From an uncultured Pseudomonadota bacterium (GTDB lineage: Bacteria > Pseudomonadota > Gammaproteobacteria > Methylococcales > Methylomonadaceae): DNA of 52,171 bases. Location: contig CAIXED010000007.1 of the NCBI GenBank assembly GCA_903918375.1, positions 1 through 52,171 on the forward strand, in the 5' to 3' direction. A program made the position numbers and the translations under genes. Shown piece by piece: positions 1 through 7,149 of this stretch (the stretch's first letter is position 1; every line of letters starts with the position of its first letter). A model generated the notes under the pieces. That model was not told the DNA's origin. It ran no database searches and saw only the letters and a list, made by a program, of their open reading frames with translations.

Positions 1-18
1 CGCTTGAATCCTGCGCTC

Positions 19-120
19 CGAAGCTTTTGCTGGGGGTTGGCAAAAGGGACTTCCTGTCCCTTTGCCAACTTGCCGCATCCATGCGGCAACCCTAACGGGC
101 TATTCCCAGCAAAAGCTTCG
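19..120. repeat. Nested inverted-repeat element
   Basis: A perfect 16-bp inverted repeat (19-34 against 105-120) encloses two inner hairpins: 36-49 against 57-69, one base short of perfect, and 71-78 against 82-89 around a 4-base loop. It lies beyond the stop codon of the DUF4242 gene. The rest of positions 1-168 holds no gene I can support. The element resembles a composite extragenic palindrome or a small non-autonomous mobile element. No transposase is present and I see no second copy in the window. Confidence 0.7.
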
Positions 121-168
121 GTGCTCGGCGCGGCAGACGGGAGCTCCTCCCTCACCAGCTTACTTGAG

Positions 169-441
169 TTATTCAGCGGTAGTCGGGTCAATTATGGTTT
201 TAATCTGTTCAATCCGATTAGCCGGAAAACCACCCTGAGCCGCATGTTCACGAATCAGCTGCTCATTGTCGGCAAGATAAATGCAATACACCTTATCAGC
301 CGTGACATAACTTTCCAGCCATTGAATCTGCGGCCCCATATTCCGCAACACACCACACGATGTTTGCGAAATCGCATTTAACTCAGCAGCCGTTAATTGA
401 CCTGCGCCAGGTATCTCACGTTCGATAATGAATTTTGGCAT
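169..441 (-). CDS. DUF4242 (SCO4226-type, putative nickel-binding) small protein
   Basis: The 90-residue product fills the DUF4242 family from end to end. It opens with MPKFIIEREIPGAG, has a central segment with SCGVLRNMGPQIQW, and ends in the EHAAQGGFPANRI and IIDPTTAE blocks typical of the family. These small ferredoxin-like-fold proteins are annotated as nickel-binding after a Streptomyces member, but their cellular role is unclear. A strong GGGAGGG ribosome site precedes the ATG. The gene lies 82 bp downstream of a TetR-type repressor gene on the same strand, and its own leader carries the box found in front of that repressor, so it is probably a direct repressor target. The family call is secure; the function is unknown. 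Confidence 0.85.
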   Translation of the reverse strand: MPKFIIEREIPGAGQLTAAELNAISQTSCGVLRNMGPQIQWLESYVTADKVYCIYLADNEQLIREHAAQGGFPANRIEQIKTIIDPTTAE

Positions 442-459
442 GATGCCCTCCCAATAAAT

Positions 460-467
460 GACCGGTC
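460..467. promoter_or_regulatory. TetR operator-like box upstream of the DUF4242 gene
   Basis: The palindrome GACCGGTC lies 18 bp upstream of the DUF4242 start codon. It sits inside a 12-base string (GACCGGTCGTCT, 460-471) that recurs at 1136-1147 in front of the TetR gene. A repeated palindrome before a regulator and its neighbour is the usual pattern for autorepression and local control. Confidence 0.6.
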
Positions 468-523
468 GTCTATATCTTGCGTTAAAAAATACTGCCGATT
501 TTCGGCAGCGATAAATCTATGCT

Positions 524-1120
524 TTAAGCCCTAAAATAATCATCCAGCAAATCCTGACAAACCGCTTGTAACGGTGATACCGATTGCTCGACTTTCATTC
601 GTAACAACGCCCCCTGCCAGCCGTTCAACATCAAATCAGCCATTGCTTGCGCCGAACGATCAACACGAACACTACCTTGCTGTTGGCCGCGTTCCAAAGC
701 AATTTTTTGCAAATCGCTATACCGAGCTACCGCATTTAACAAGGCATCGCGGCATAATGAACTGGTATCACCAATTTCGCCCATCAGATTTCCCAGCAAA
801 CAACCGCCTTTAAAACCAGTTTGCGCCACTTCAGCAATTAATTCACTGTAATAGGCTTTTAAAGCCATCAATCCGTCTAGTTCTGGATTTTGCAAATGTG
901 CCGATAAACGCAAAATAAACGGTTCAATGTAATGATTAATTGCCTCTGCCGCGAACTGTTCCTTGCTATCAAAATAGGTATAAAACGAGCCTTTGGGGAT
1001 TTGCACCGTATCGAGAATCTGCTTTAAACCGGTAGCGTGATAGCCTTTTTCCAACAATAGCGTGACGCCTTGTTCAAGCAACTTGTCTTTCTTGAGTTGT
1101 TTACTGTCTATTTTTGCCAT
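524..1120 (-). CDS. TetR/AcrR family transcriptional repressor
   Basis: The 198-residue protein has an N-terminal TetR DNA-binding domain: roughly residues 10-55, with ATGLKQILDTVQIPKGSFYTYF as the helix-turn-helix (written here as ATGLKQILDTV followed by QIPKGSFYTYF). A ligand-binding helical domain follows, containing the GGCLLGNLMGE stretch seen in NemR/AcrR-like members. The inducer cannot be read from the sequence. The start codon is 15 bp from the palindrome at 1135-1144, so autorepression is likely. The downstream DUF4242 gene on the same strand has the same box. No efflux pump or reductase gene lies beside it, which leaves the physiological signal open. Confidence 0.9.
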   Translation of the reverse strand: MAKIDSKQLKKDKLLEQGVTLLLEKGYHATGLKQILDTVQIPKGSFYTYFDSKEQFAAEAINHYIEPFILRLSAHLQNPELDGLMALKAYYSELIAEVAQTGFKGGCLLGNLMGEIGDTSSLCRDALLNAVARYSDLQKIALERGQQQGSVRVDRSAQAMADLMLNGWQGALLRMKVEQSVSPLQAVCQDLLDDYFRA

Positions 1121-1134
1121 GGATCGGGATTATG

Positions 1135-1144
1135 CGACCGGTCG
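1135..1144. promoter_or_regulatory. TetR operator-like box (autoregulatory)
   Basis: The perfect 10-bp palindrome CGACCGGTCG lies 15 bp upstream of the TetR gene start. Twelve bases of it and its flank (1136-1147) match 460-471 exactly. Confidence 0.6.
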
Positions 1145-1230
1145 TCTGGTTTGTAAACCAAAAATCTGGCTTTAGATGATTTTGTCCTTCCTTAGGAATG
1201 ACAAAAGAAAAGTGATTACATCAAAAGACA

Positions 1231-1252
1231 AGGGTGGACAAACGCCCACCCT
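1231..1252 (-). terminator. Hairpin terminator after the BtuM-like gene
   Basis: Seven base pairs (1231-1237 with 1246-1252) close an 8-base loop 11 bp past the stop of the gene at 1264-1839. On the minus strand the stem is followed by a U-rich stretch containing TTTT. It likely ends the btuB/BtuM-like transcript. Confidence 0.6.
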
Positions 1253-1263
1253 TTTAGGATTTT

Positions 1264-1839
1264 TTAAATTTTGACTTGTTTGTTTTTATCAGCAAACAAC
1301 ATTTTCACTGAAGTAACGGCAAGCAAAATCAATACCGCATAGACCATAGTAGAGCTTAAATAAGCCATGTAATAAGTGCTGAAATCTGCCGAATACTGCG
1401 CCCAAGACGGTTGAGTAATTTTGTCTGACAACAAATAGAAACTGCCATTAGAAATCACAAACGCGCCCGAAGTAGCGACCACTAAAGCCATCAATTGCTG
1501 AGCAACATGACGAATCGACAGGCTTTGCAATCCACGGCAGTATTTACCCGCTAACCACATGGCGCCGTAAGTAGGGATTAAAAACAGATAGGCTGGCGAG
1601 ATACAAAAATCGCTGACCGCCATTTGATTAATCGCCCAATAATCAACGCCAGCGGCTTCGATTAACAACGCAGCAAACAAATAACGCCCACCTAACCACA
1701 AGCCTGCCAGAAAAAATACCGCTAAAGAGGCATCAGGCAAAGCAATCGCTGTGCCCATATGATCAAAGCGAGTAGCCGCCATCAAAGCCATCAAGGCAAG
1801 CGCGCCGGGCTTAATCGCTAAGGTTTGTTTCAAATTCAT
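1264..1839 (-). CDS. BtuM-like vitamin B12 transporter (ECF S-component type)
   Basis: The 191-residue protein is very hydrophobic, with about six membrane segments, the size and topology of an ECF-transporter S-component. Residues 75-84 read VSDFCISPAY, placing a cysteine at position 79. In the BtuM family of Gram-negative bacteria a conserved cysteine near position 80 ligates cobalt and removes cyanide from cyanocobalamin. The gene starts 19 bp after btuB, so both are almost certainly on one mRNA under the cobalamin riboswitch at about 3836-4022. That context strongly supports inner-membrane passage of cobalamin. No ECF energizing genes and no btuCD are in the window. Family membership is from motif and context only; a general B12-linked membrane protein is the alternative. 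Confidence 0.65.
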   Translation of the reverse strand: MNLKQTLAIKPGALALMALMAATRFDHMGTAIALPDASLAVFFLAGLWLGGRYLFAALLIEAAGVDYWAINQMAVSDFCISPAYLFLIPTYGAMWLAGKYCRGLQSLSIRHVAQQLMALVVATSGAFVISNGSFYLLSDKITQPSWAQYSADFSTYYMAYLSSTMVYAVLILLAVTSVKMLFADKNKQVKI

Positions 1840-1858
1840 GAGGTTATGCTCCGCAAAC

Positions 1859-3715
1859 TCAGTTGTTGTAATGAATGGAAAGAAAAAAGTTTCTATCGGC
1901 CATATTGTAATTGCTAACGGTCTGATAGTGTTTATCTAATATGTTGTTCAGCTTGCCACTAATCATCCAGTTTTTGTCGATATGGTAGGCGGTACGGAAG
2001 TCGAGGGTGACGAAGCCGTTGATAAGATCACCATTGGTATTAGCTAATCTGTCACTTTGCCCTAATACTTTTGCACCCACATCAATAGCGCCGAAGCTTT
2101 TGGATAAATCATACGACAAGGTTTTATCAGCACGATTAATCAAACGAGCTTGGGTCTCTCTATTCTTAGGACTCATTAAATTGCCATTCAGCTTATGCAT
2201 CCAGCCTAAGAACTCACTACTCACTTCAGCCTCAATACCATCAATTTGCGCTTTATTAACATTTGAAGGAGTCCACCGACTCAAAGGGTCATTTGAATCA
2301 ACAGGTGCCCACGCTATTAAATTATCAATATCGGTATGATAAGCCCTTAGCTCCCAATGCATGATGCCGTGATTCCCCGCTAAACCGACCTCGACCGATT
2401 TAGAGCTTTCCGGTTTCAGGTTAGGATTACCACCACCCCATGACAATGGTGCATATAAATCATTAAATGTTGGTGCCTTAAACGCATTACCAAAATTAGC
2501 AAAAGCACTTAACCCATGTTGCCAATTAAAGCGCCAACCGATATTGCCCGTCACATAATCGCCAAACGCTTGATTTTCATCCCAACGTAATGAGGCATTA
2601 AGAAAATGATTATCAAAAATGCGACTATGTAATTCACCAAATACACCTACATCGTAGCGTGAAGATTTTTCGTAAGCGACATTACCATCCACCTCATCAA
2701 CCCGATAATCGGTACCTAAAGTAGCCGTATGTTTATCAGACAATACCACCTGATTAAGCCAACTAGCATTCCATCGTGTGGTATTGATAATGCTGTTATT
2801 GTCTGCGACTGGCGACCCTAGAAAATGACTCTGATCACGGGTTTGTCCAAACCGCAAAGTTGAGCGCCAATTACTCATGACATCCATCGCTAACGATGTG
2901 CCAACCACCTGATTAACGAACTGCCGATTCTTTACATCGTCAGTTGAATAACCCGTAAGCTGATTATTACCTTCGGCTCGCATAAAAAAAGCTTCAAGCT
3001 CGGTATTATTATCAAACCGATGCCCAACACGGGCATTAAGCGCCGTATTGTCATAACCCCCTTGATTAGCAACGCCTACAGGCGCAGCCACTTTAGGCGC
3101 AAAACCATTGCTCTCGATATTAGACACACCCAAGTTATACCAGCTATTTTGCCAACGACCGCTAATATTCCCGGCTTCTCGATGCGTGTCATAAGAACCG
3201 CCACCAGCCTCTACAGAAATACTTGGCTTATCCGATTGTTTACCCTTGCGAGTAAAAATCTGAATCACACCACCAATTGCTTCGGAACCATACAAGCTTG
3301 ATTGTGGCCCACGGACAATTTCGACCCGCTCAATTTGTTCGACTGGAATTAGCTCAAATGCGGTTGATCCTAAAGTAACCGAACCTGCTTTAATCCCATC
3401 AATCAAAACTAACACATGCTCAGCATTAGTCCCGCGCATAAATACGCTAGAGGTTTGCCCATAACCACCATTTTGCACGACATCCAAACCCGCCGAACCT
3501 TTTAATAAATCAGGCAAAGTTCTAACTTGCAAGCGCTCAATATCCTCACGGGTATAAACGGTTGAAGCTGACGCCAACTCGTTTTTCGCGGTATCGCTAC
3601 GAGTTGCAGTCACTAAAGTTTCGGGGAGATTAATTTCATCACTGCTCACAGCTTGAGCATTTAAAGACGTACTGACACTAGCCAGCAATAATGAACTGAA
3701 TAAAGATTTTTGCAT
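1859..3715 (-). CDS. btuB: TonB-dependent vitamin B12 outer membrane receptor BtuB
   Basis: The 618-residue receptor has a signal peptide ending near residue 20 and a TonB box around residues 32-39 (ETLVTATR). The plug domain follows, with RVEIVRGPQSSLYGSEAIGG near residues 130-150, then a 22-strand-type barrel ending in aromatic HYNN. It moves corrinoids across the outer membrane using TonB energy. I chose the ATG at 3715 because it has an AGAGGA ribosome site and a proper signal peptide. An in-frame reading could extend upstream to 3895, but that stretch is the riboswitch. The downstream BtuM-like gene follows after 19 bp, consistent with a two-gene cobalamin import unit controlled by the leader RNA. 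Confidence 0.93.
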   Translation of the reverse strand: MQKSLFSSLLLASVSTSLNAQAVSSDEINLPETLVTATRSDTAKNELASASTVYTREDIERLQVRTLPDLLKGSAGLDVVQNGGYGQTSSVFMRGTNAEHVLVLIDGIKAGSVTLGSTAFELIPVEQIERVEIVRGPQSSLYGSEAIGGVIQIFTRKGKQSDKPSISVEAGGGSYDTHREAGNISGRWQNSWYNLGVSNIESNGFAPKVAAPVGVANQGGYDNTALNARVGHRFDNNTELEAFFMRAEGNNQLTGYSTDDVKNRQFVNQVVGTSLAMDVMSNWRSTLRFGQTRDQSHFLGSPVADNNSIINTTRWNASWLNQVVLSDKHTATLGTDYRVDEVDGNVAYEKSSRYDVGVFGELHSRIFDNHFLNASLRWDENQAFGDYVTGNIGWRFNWQHGLSAFANFGNAFKAPTFNDLYAPLSWGGGNPNLKPESSKSVEVGLAGNHGIMHWELRAYHTDIDNLIAWAPVDSNDPLSRWTPSNVNKAQIDGIEAEVSSEFLGWMHKLNGNLMSPKNRETQARLINRADKTLSYDLSKSFGAIDVGAKVLGQSDRLANTNGDLINGFVTLDFRTAYHIDKNWMISGKLNNILDKHYQTVSNYNMADRNFFLSIHYNN

Positions 3716-3720
3716 GTTGT

Positions 3721-3792
3721 CCTCTGCGCCCACCGCGCATGGCTGAAAAAATGACAGAGGAAACACTAGAAACGAGATAGCAAGAGACTGGC
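3721..3792 (-). promoter_or_regulatory. btuB: Riboswitch expression platform (ribosome-site hairpin and anti-B12-box strand)
   Basis: In the mRNA, CAGAGG (genomic 3721-3726, the btuB ribosome site) can pair with CCTCTG (3755-3760). A strand at 3784-3792 is perfectly complementary over 9 bases to the conserved B12-box segment at 3839-3847. These are the parts expected of a translational on/off switch. The pairings are read by eye and not folded computationally. Confidence 0.55.
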
Positions 3793-3835
3793 TCAAACCT
3801 TCGCCAACAGCCCTCCGCTGTCTCGAATATTCTCT

Positions 3836-4022
3836 CGGGCCAGTCTCCGGGCTTATAAGTGGCTTTGGGGCCTGATCTGCGACCTTCCCATGCAAAATGC
3901 ACAGTGGCGTTAACGCAGCTCTTTACTTATCTACCGTTGCGGGGGCAGCGTTGGCATTGATGATTAAGGGCTAATCACCGCACCAACTTCCTGTTTAAGC
4001 TAAGTCGAAAAACAACCTAGTC
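3836..4022 (-). ncRNA. Cobalamin riboswitch upstream of btuB
   Basis: On the minus strand the leader carries the hallmarks of the class in order: GGAAGTTGGTGC, GCTGCCCCCGCAACGGTA (about 3931-3950), GCCACTGT followed by GGGAAGG, and the B12 box AGCCCGGAGACTGGCC (3838-3853). Bound adenosylcobalamin in this class normally shuts off the downstream gene. The helix between the first two blocks is enlarged by a local hairpin. The outer P1 boundaries are approximate; the 5' strand may pair through GGTT near 4015-4018. No matching element is seen on the other strand in front of cobT. Confidence 0.95.
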
Positions 4023-4144
4023 ACCTGAAAGAAGAGCGGCGATTGTATCGGATTAGCAACAAAAACACTACCCGCGGTTTGACGCACTGCCGACACTACG
4101 GTAAAACACACGCTTGCTATTACCTCGGCTAACCAGCACTTTTC

Positions 4145-5191
4145 ATGCTTTCAGACATTTATATCCCTCACCCCGATTCATCAATCCACAGCCAGTTACA
4201 GGCCAAAATCGACCAAAAAACCAAGCCTTTGGGCGCACTCGGCAAGTTGGAAACACTGGCCTTAAAAGTCGGCTTAATCCAACAAACGCTATCGCCAAAT
4301 TTAAACAAACCGGTGATTTTAGTGTTCGCGGCTGATCACGGTATTACCGCTGAAGGCGTCAGTCCCTACCCGCAAGCAGTGACTTACCAAATGGTATTGA
4401 ACTTTTTAGCTGGTGGCGCTGCGATTAATGTGTTTGCCCAACAAAATCAGATTGCTTTACGGGTAATTGATGCGGGCGTAAACGCTGAATTTAGCCATCA
4501 AACCGGCTTGATTGACGCCAAAATTGCCAACGGCACTGCTAATTTTTTACGCGCTGCCGCCATGACCACCGAGCAATGCCAATTAGCCATTAGTCGTGGC
4601 CGTGAGTTAGCTCAAGCTGAAATCGCCCAAGGTAGCAATGTGCTGGGGTTTGGCGAAATGGGGATAGGTAATACCAGCAGTGCCTCGGCATTAATGAGCG
4701 CTTTGTGCCAGCTACCGGTTGCCGACTGCATAGGACGCGGCACCGGTCTGGATGATGCCGGGATTTTGCATAAACAAGCCATCATTAACCAAGCACTAAC
4801 ATTTCATCAAGCCTCACTCGATGAGCCTTTAAAAATCTTGGCCTGCTTGGGTGGTTTTGAAATTGCGATGATGGTCGGTGCCATGCTCGGAGCGGCTGAA
4901 CAAGGCGCAGTGTTGCTGATTGATGGTTTTATCGCCACCACCGCGTTATTGGTTGCCACACGTTTAAAACCAGCCATTATCGACTATGCCATTTTCAGTC
5001 ATCGTTCTGGTGAAGCTGGACACAGCCGTTTGCTGACCGAATTAAACGCCGATCCGCTGCTAGATTTGGAAATGCGCTTGGGCGAAGGTACCGGCGCGGC
5101 AATGGCCTATCCTATCGTGCAAGCGGCGGTAAATTTTCTCAATCAAATGGCCTCGTTTGATAGCGCCAGCGTTAGTCAGCGTCAAGATTAA
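4145..5191 (+). CDS. cobT: Nicotinate-nucleotide-dimethylbenzimidazole phosphoribosyltransferase CobT
   Basis: The 348-residue enzyme makes alpha-ribazole phosphate from nicotinate mononucleotide and 5,6-dimethylbenzimidazole, activating the lower ligand of B12. The family hallmarks are KTKPLGALGKLE near residue 25, AADHGITAEGVSPYPQ near 60, the glycine-rich GEMGIGNTSSASAL near 175, and the catalytic glutamate at 314 in GEGTGAAMA. The length matches the roughly 350-residue family norm. The stop overlaps the cobS start (TAATG), so translational coupling is likely. No clear ribosome site precedes the ATG. It heads cobT-cobS-cobC-bluB, divergent from the riboswitch-controlled btuB. Confidence 0.95.
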   Translation: MLSDIYIPHPDSSIHSQLQAKIDQKTKPLGALGKLETLALKVGLIQQTLSPNLNKPVILVFAADHGITAEGVSPYPQAVTYQMVLNFLAGGAAINVFAQQNQIALRVIDAGVNAEFSHQTGLIDAKIANGTANFLRAAAMTTEQCQLAISRGRELAQAEIAQGSNVLGFGEMGIGNTSSASALMSALCQLPVADCIGRGTGLDDAGILHKQAIINQALTFHQASLDEPLKILACLGGFEIAMMVGAMLGAAEQGAVLLIDGFIATTALLVATRLKPAIIDYAIFSHRSGEAGHSRLLTELNADPLLDLEMRLGEGTGAAMAYPIVQAAVNFLNQMASFDSASVSQRQD

Positions 5192-5940
5192 TGGCATATC
5201 AACTGCGCTTATTTTTCACCGCCTTATGTTTTTTCACCCGCTTGCCATTTATTCGCTGGGCAAGCAGCAGTGAAAATGAACTGAATCATGCGGTTCGCTA
5301 TTTTCCTTTGGTCGGGATTATCGTTGGCGGGTTTGCCGCCGCCAGTTTTTGGCTTTCAGACTTAGTCTTACCGCCAAACTTGGCGGTATTACTCGGCATG
5401 ACCTGCAGCTTATTAGTCACAGGGGCTTTTCACGAAGACGGCTTGGCCGATAGCGTTGATGGTTTAGGCGGTGGTTGGAGCAAGGAGCAAATACTCAACA
5501 TCATGAAAGATTCGCGCATCGGCAGTTACGGTGCCATTGCTTTAGTGATGATCTTACTGGGCAAATTCCAAGCCTTAATAGCAATCAACACCGCCTTAAT
5601 TCCTGCCACGCTAATCGCGGGTCACGCCGTCAGTCGTTTAGCTGCTGTCTGGGTCATTGCCCGCCAAGACTATGTCCGAGAAACCGGCAAAGCCAAACCG
5701 CTGGCTCAACAAATTACCCCTAGTGAATTGCTGATAGCCAATCTTTGCGGCTTGGCACCGTTAGCTTTATTACCACTCAATTACAGCGCCGCCTTAATTT
5801 TGTTGGTAATCGTTTGGCTGGGATTTAGCCGTAAATTAGCTCAACAAATCGGCGGCTATACCGGTGATTGTTTAGGCGCTATGCAGCAATTATGTGAAGT
5901 AGCGTTTTACCTTGGCATCGTGATATGCAGCTCTATTTAG
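5191..5940 (+). CDS. cobS: Adenosylcobinamide-GDP ribazoletransferase CobS (cobalamin synthase)
   Basis: This 249-residue integral membrane enzyme joins adenosylcobinamide-GDP to alpha-ribazole (or its phosphate), the last assembly step of the nucleotide loop. It shows FFTRLPF at the N-terminus, the acidic metal-binding motif GAFHEDGLADSVDGLGGG near residues 78-95, MKDSRIGSYG, and the C-terminal GGYTGDCLGA, with several membrane segments between. Its start codon overlaps the cobT stop by one base and its end overlaps cobC by 16 bases, so the three are one tightly coupled unit. Confidence 0.95.
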   Translation: MAYQLRLFFTALCFFTRLPFIRWASSSENELNHAVRYFPLVGIIVGGFAAASFWLSDLVLPPNLAVLLGMTCSLLVTGAFHEDGLADSVDGLGGGWSKEQILNIMKDSRIGSYGAIALVMILLGKFQALIAINTALIPATLIAGHAVSRLAAVWVIARQDYVRETGKAKPLAQQITPSELLIANLCGLAPLALLPLNYSAALILLVIVWLGFSRKLAQQIGGYTGDCLGAMQQLCEVAFYLGIVICSSI

Positions 5941-6491
5941 TCCGCCACACTCGACCAGCAATAGCCAGCGGCATTTGTTATGGGCAATCTGATCTGGATG
6001 TTGGCGACAGCTTTATGGAGGATTTAAACACCGTTCGCAGTAAATTAGCCGACGTTTCGCCGATTATCAGTTTTAGCAGCCCGTTACAGCGCTGCACCAA
6101 ACTGGCTGAACAGCTGCAATTACCAACGCTAAAAACTGATCCACGGCTGATGGAATTAGATTTTGGTGACTGGGAAATGCAAGCTTGGGAGGCGATTCCG
6201 CGCCAACAATTAGACGCTTGGAGCCTGACTTATATCGACACACCACCGCCTAACGGTGAAAGTTTCCTAGCGCTACAACAACGAGTGATAGCGTTTATCG
6301 ACCAACTACAAAACCAATATCAAGGCAATCCGATCTTGATTATTACCCATGCCGGTGTGATTCGCGCCTTGCTGGCCCAAGTGTTGAACCTGCCTTTAAG
6401 CGAAGTGTTTAAATTTCAACTCGATTACGGCAGCGTGACACAACTCACATTCAACGACCCGCTTCACAAGGTCGGTTACATCAATCGCTAA
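5925..6491 (+). CDS. cobC: Alpha-ribazole phosphatase (histidine phosphatase family) CobC
   Basis: The 188-residue protein opens with the phosphoglycerate-mutase-type RHT motif (LVRHTRPAIASGICYGQSD), whose histidine is the phosphorylated residue. It carries a second catalytic histidine in ITHAGVIRALLAQ near residue 142. In cobalamin synthesis it dephosphorylates alpha-ribazole phosphate or adenosylcobalamin phosphate. The family is broad, but position between cobS and bluB with a 16-base overlap makes the cobalamin role the best reading. The motif LMELDFGDWEMQAWE is typical of the CobC branch. Confidence 0.9.
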   Translation: MQLYLVRHTRPAIASGICYGQSDLDVGDSFMEDLNTVRSKLADVSPIISFSSPLQRCTKLAEQLQLPTLKTDPRLMELDFGDWEMQAWEAIPRQQLDAWSLTYIDTPPPNGESFLALQQRVIAFIDQLQNQYQGNPILIITHAGVIRALLAQVLNLPLSEVFKFQLDYGSVTQLTFNDPLHKVGYINR

Positions 6492-6494
6492 GTT

Positions 6495-7148
6495 ATGAAT
6501 AGTTTTAATCAACAAGACAAAGACGCCATTTATCGAGTGATTGCCGAACGACGCGACATGCGCCATTTTCGCTCTGACCCTGTGCCTGCCGAAATACTGG
6601 CCCGTTTATTACAAGCTGCCCATTTCGCGCCCAGTGTCGGCTTTATGCAGCCTTGGCGATTTATCAGGATTACCGACCATCACTTGCGTCAGCAAATGCA
6701 CGATTTAGTCGAAGCCGAACGCATCGCCACCGCCCAAGCTTTAGCCGAACGTGAAGATGAGTTTATGCGTCTGAAAGTGGAAGGTATCCGCGAATGCGGT
6801 GAATTACTGGTCGTTTCACTGATGAACGACCGTGACAAGCATCTGTTTGGCCGCCGCACCTTACCGGAAATGGATTTAGCCTCAGCCGCTTGTGCGATTC
6901 AAAATCTATGGCTAGCGGCTCGCGCCGAAGGTTTAGGTGTTGGCTGGGTCTCGTTATTTGAGCCACCACCATTAGCCAAATTACTCAATATGCCCAGCGA
7001 TGCCAAACCGATTGCGATTTTGTGTATTGGTTATGTCGATGAATTTTACCCACGACCAATGCTGGAAACTGAAGGCTGGGCAACTAGAGAAAAGATTGAA
7101 GATTTGGTTTATGAAAATGGTTGGGGTGATTCTCAAAGACAAGACTAA
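6495..7148 (+). CDS. bluB: 5,6-dimethylbenzimidazole synthase BluB
   Basis: The 217-residue flavin-destructase belongs to the nitroreductase fold. It breaks down reduced FMN with oxygen to form 5,6-dimethylbenzimidazole, the lower ligand used by CobT. Diagnostic segments are ERRDMRHFRSDPVP near residue 17, HFAPSVGFMQPWRFI near residue 40 and AARAEGLGVGWVSLF near residue 140. It follows cobC by 3 bp and completes a local path from ligand synthesis to attachment. It ends one base before the end of the convergent cobQ. The enzyme needs oxygen, which fits an aerobic organism. Confidence 0.93.
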   Translation: MNSFNQQDKDAIYRVIAERRDMRHFRSDPVPAEILARLLQAAHFAPSVGFMQPWRFIRITDHHLRQQMHDLVEAERIATAQALAEREDEFMRLKVEGIRECGELLVVSLMNDRDKHLFGRRTLPEMDLASAACAIQNLWLAARAEGLGVGWVSLFEPPPLAKLLNMPSDAKPIAILCIGYVDEFYPRPMLETEGWATREKIEDLVYENGWGDSQRQD

Positions 7149-7149
7149 G

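Noticed and set aside
3716-3895. In-frame N-terminal extension of btuB
   Set aside because: It translates the riboswitch and its platform, adds a non-secretory leader before a good signal peptide, and lacks a ribosome site.
4040-4144. A second cobalamin riboswitch on the plus strand for cobT
   Set aside because: I find no B12 box or CCCCCGCAAC block in plus orientation before cobT.
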